A DNA stretch of 5,970 nucleotides, from the NCBI GenBank assembly GCA_964471535.1, contig CAYYHA010000253.1, positions 1 through 5,970 of the forward strand, given 5' to 3'. The DNA comes from CAYYHA01 sp964471535. GTDB lineage: Bacteria > Myxococcota > Myxococcia > SLRQ01. Under the pieces are notes generated by a model. It saw nothing but the letters and a program-made list of their open reading frames with translations, did not search any database and was not told where the DNA came from. The position numbers and the translations under genes are program-made. This document shows positions 5,137-5,970 of this stretch, one piece after another; the stretch's first letter is position 1; the number at the start of each line of letters is the position of its first letter.

Positions 5137-5676
5137 TTAGCCTTCCGCCGCTGCGCGCCGCCAGGCGCCGGCGAAGACCAGGAGCAGCAGCAGCGCCCCC
5201 AGGATGAGCTGCGCGGTGGCCAGCGTCTCCGCCAGGCGGTGCAGCGACTCGAAACGGATCCATGCGTCGCCCTGCCCCCGGGTGAGACCCGAGTCGCGGA
5301 TGGCCTTCATCTCGGGATTCACCACGAGTGCGCTCCACAGAGCGAGGACGGTGAGCAGGGCCGAGGTGGGAAGGCGCAAGAGGCTGACGCCGCTTAGGAC
5401 CCGCCATCCCAGCGAGATGCCCCGCAGGATCTCACCGAGGACGAGCAGTACCGCCAGCCCCACGTAGGCCCAGCCGAGGGCGATGAAGATGGGCTGCATC
5501 ACCTCGCCCCCGCGGGCGGGGTCGCCCAGGATCCCGAAGACCTTCGGCGCGACCACCGCCCCACTGACCAGGATCGAAGTCATCCAAGGGAGCACCGCGA
5601 GGACGACCAGCGCGTCGGCGACGAGGCGCAGGCGGGGATGGACGGAAGGCCCACCCGAGACATCGTCGGCAGCCAC
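5137..5676 (-). CDS. DUF4149 / TMEM205-like four-helix membrane protein
   Basis: A 179-residue protein of unknown function, predicted to sit in the inner membrane. Four hydrophobic segments are visible at about 17-47, 61-85, 97-120 and 148-171. The signatures of the DUF4149 (TMEM205-like) family can be read: V-A-P-K-V-F after the first helix (42-47), V-N-P-E-M-K-A-I-R-D after the third (119-128), and R-F-E-S-L-H-R-L (141-148) leading into the fourth. The first helix includes a small-residue stretch (S-G-A) that often pairs with the Pro. The start is a GTG at 5676, only 4 nt after the ahcY stop, with just a weak AGGG before it, so it is probably translated by reinitiation after ahcY. No signal peptide beyond helix one is seen. 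Function is not known for the family in bacteria, and I infer none; the tie to ahcY is by position only. Confidence 0.8.
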   Translation of the reverse strand: MAADDVSGGPSVHPRLRLVADALVVLAVLPWMTSILVSGAVVAPKVFGILGDPARGGEVMQPIFIALGWAYVGLAVLLVLGEILRGISLGWRVLSGVSLLRLPTSALLTVLALWSALVVNPEMKAIRDSGLTRGQGDAWIRFESLHRLAETLATAQLILGALLLLLVFAGAWRRAAAEG

Positions 5677-5680
5677 GTCC

Positions 5681-5970
5681 CTAGTAGCGGTAATAGTCGG
5701 GCTTGTAGGGCCCCTCGATGGGGACGCCCAGGTACTCGGCCTGCTCCGGTGTGAGCTTCGTCAGCTTCACCCCGAGCTTCTCGAGGTGCAGGCGAGCGAC
5801 TTTCTCGTCGAGGTCCTTCGGGAGCACGTAGACCTTCTTCTCACCGTAGCGCTCCGGCTCGGTCCACAGGCTGACCTGTGCGAGCACCTGGTTGCTGAAG
5901 GAGTTGCTCATCACGAAGGAGGGGTGCCCGGTGGCACAGCCCAGGTTCACCAGGCGTCCGCGGGCCAACA
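5681..5970 (-). CDS. ahcY: S-adenosylhomocysteine hydrolase, C-terminal end (cut by window edge)
   Basis: AhcY reversibly splits S-adenosylhomocysteine into adenosine and homocysteine, removing the inhibitory by-product of methyl transfer, in the cytoplasm as a tetramer with bound NAD. Only the last ~96 residues are present; the gene continues past the right edge (the family is normally about 430-480 residues). The diagnostic block G-R-L-V-N-L-G-C-A-T-G-H-P-S-F-V-M-S is intact and includes the hinge and active-site H-P-S-F region, followed by S-N-S-F-x-N-Q, the dimer-contact helix, L-G-V-K-L-T-K-L-T-x-x-Q-A-x-Y-L-G-V and the C-terminal K-P-D-Y-Y-R-Y. That tail reaches into the neighbouring subunit's NAD site through Lys and Tyr; the common form is K-P-D-H-Y-R-Y, so one His is Tyr here while the Lys and final Tyr are kept. 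The identity is certain. It is the first visible gene of the right-hand block. Confidence 0.97.
   Translation of the reverse strand, partial: LARGRLVNLGCATGHPSFVMSNSFSNQVLAQVSLWTEPERYGEKKVYVLPKDLDEKVARLHLEKLGVKLTKLTPEQAEYLGVPIEGPYKPDYYRY

Noticed and set aside
3282..5397. Plus-strand open frames of 181-299 residues opposite SDR, folE, queD and the DUF4149 gene
   Set aside because: Same shadow composition, no motifs, no suitable ribosome binding sites, and full overlap with conserved minus-strand genes.

Overview
This is a 5,970-bp stretch of GC-rich bacterial chromosome. It carries nine genes, all on the minus strand, so they are transcribed from high to low coordinates, and almost no non-coding DNA. 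The high GC, the strong preference for G or C at third codon positions, the FAD alcohol-oxidase-type GMC protein and the RpfG-type HD-GYP response regulator suggest a Myxococcota/Deltaproteobacteria-like environmental bacterium. That assignment is an inference: no rRNA or other phylogenetic marker is present. I see no mobile element, CRISPR array, tRNA or rRNA.

In transcription order, the right-hand block (5970 to 3031) is: the C-terminal end of S-adenosylhomocysteine hydrolase (ahcY, cut by the window edge); a four-helix DUF4149/TMEM205-like membrane protein; a QueD/6-pyruvoyltetrahydropterin-synthase family enzyme; a GTP cyclohydrolase I (FolE) with altered active-site signatures; a short-chain dehydrogenase/reductase (SDR); and dihydroneopterin aldolase (FolB). 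From queD to folB the genes are separated by 2 nt or overlap by 4 nt (GTGA, ATGA), so they very likely form one operon. FolE makes 7,8-dihydroneopterin triphosphate, QueD/PTPS and FolB act on that branch point, and an embedded SDR is a candidate pterin reductase. The set could serve folate and queuosine synthesis, or a tetrahydropterin cofactor.

An 88-nt gap (2943-3030) with a plausible promoter and a very strong ribosome binding site precedes the left-hand block. This contains an RpfG-like response regulator fused to an HD-GYP cyclic-di-GMP phosphodiesterase, then a 104-nt gap, then moaA (molybdenum cofactor synthesis, first step). moaA overlaps by ATGA the start of a GMC-family flavoprotein oxidoreductase, of which only the first 200 residues lie in the window.

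The main points for a second look are the compact QueD-FolE-SDR-FolB pteridine operon with its divergent FolE, the unusual MoaA/GMC-oxidoreductase coupling, and the HQE variant in the HD-GYP domain. Nothing here proves a new system. The pteridine operon is the strongest candidate for undescribed biochemistry.
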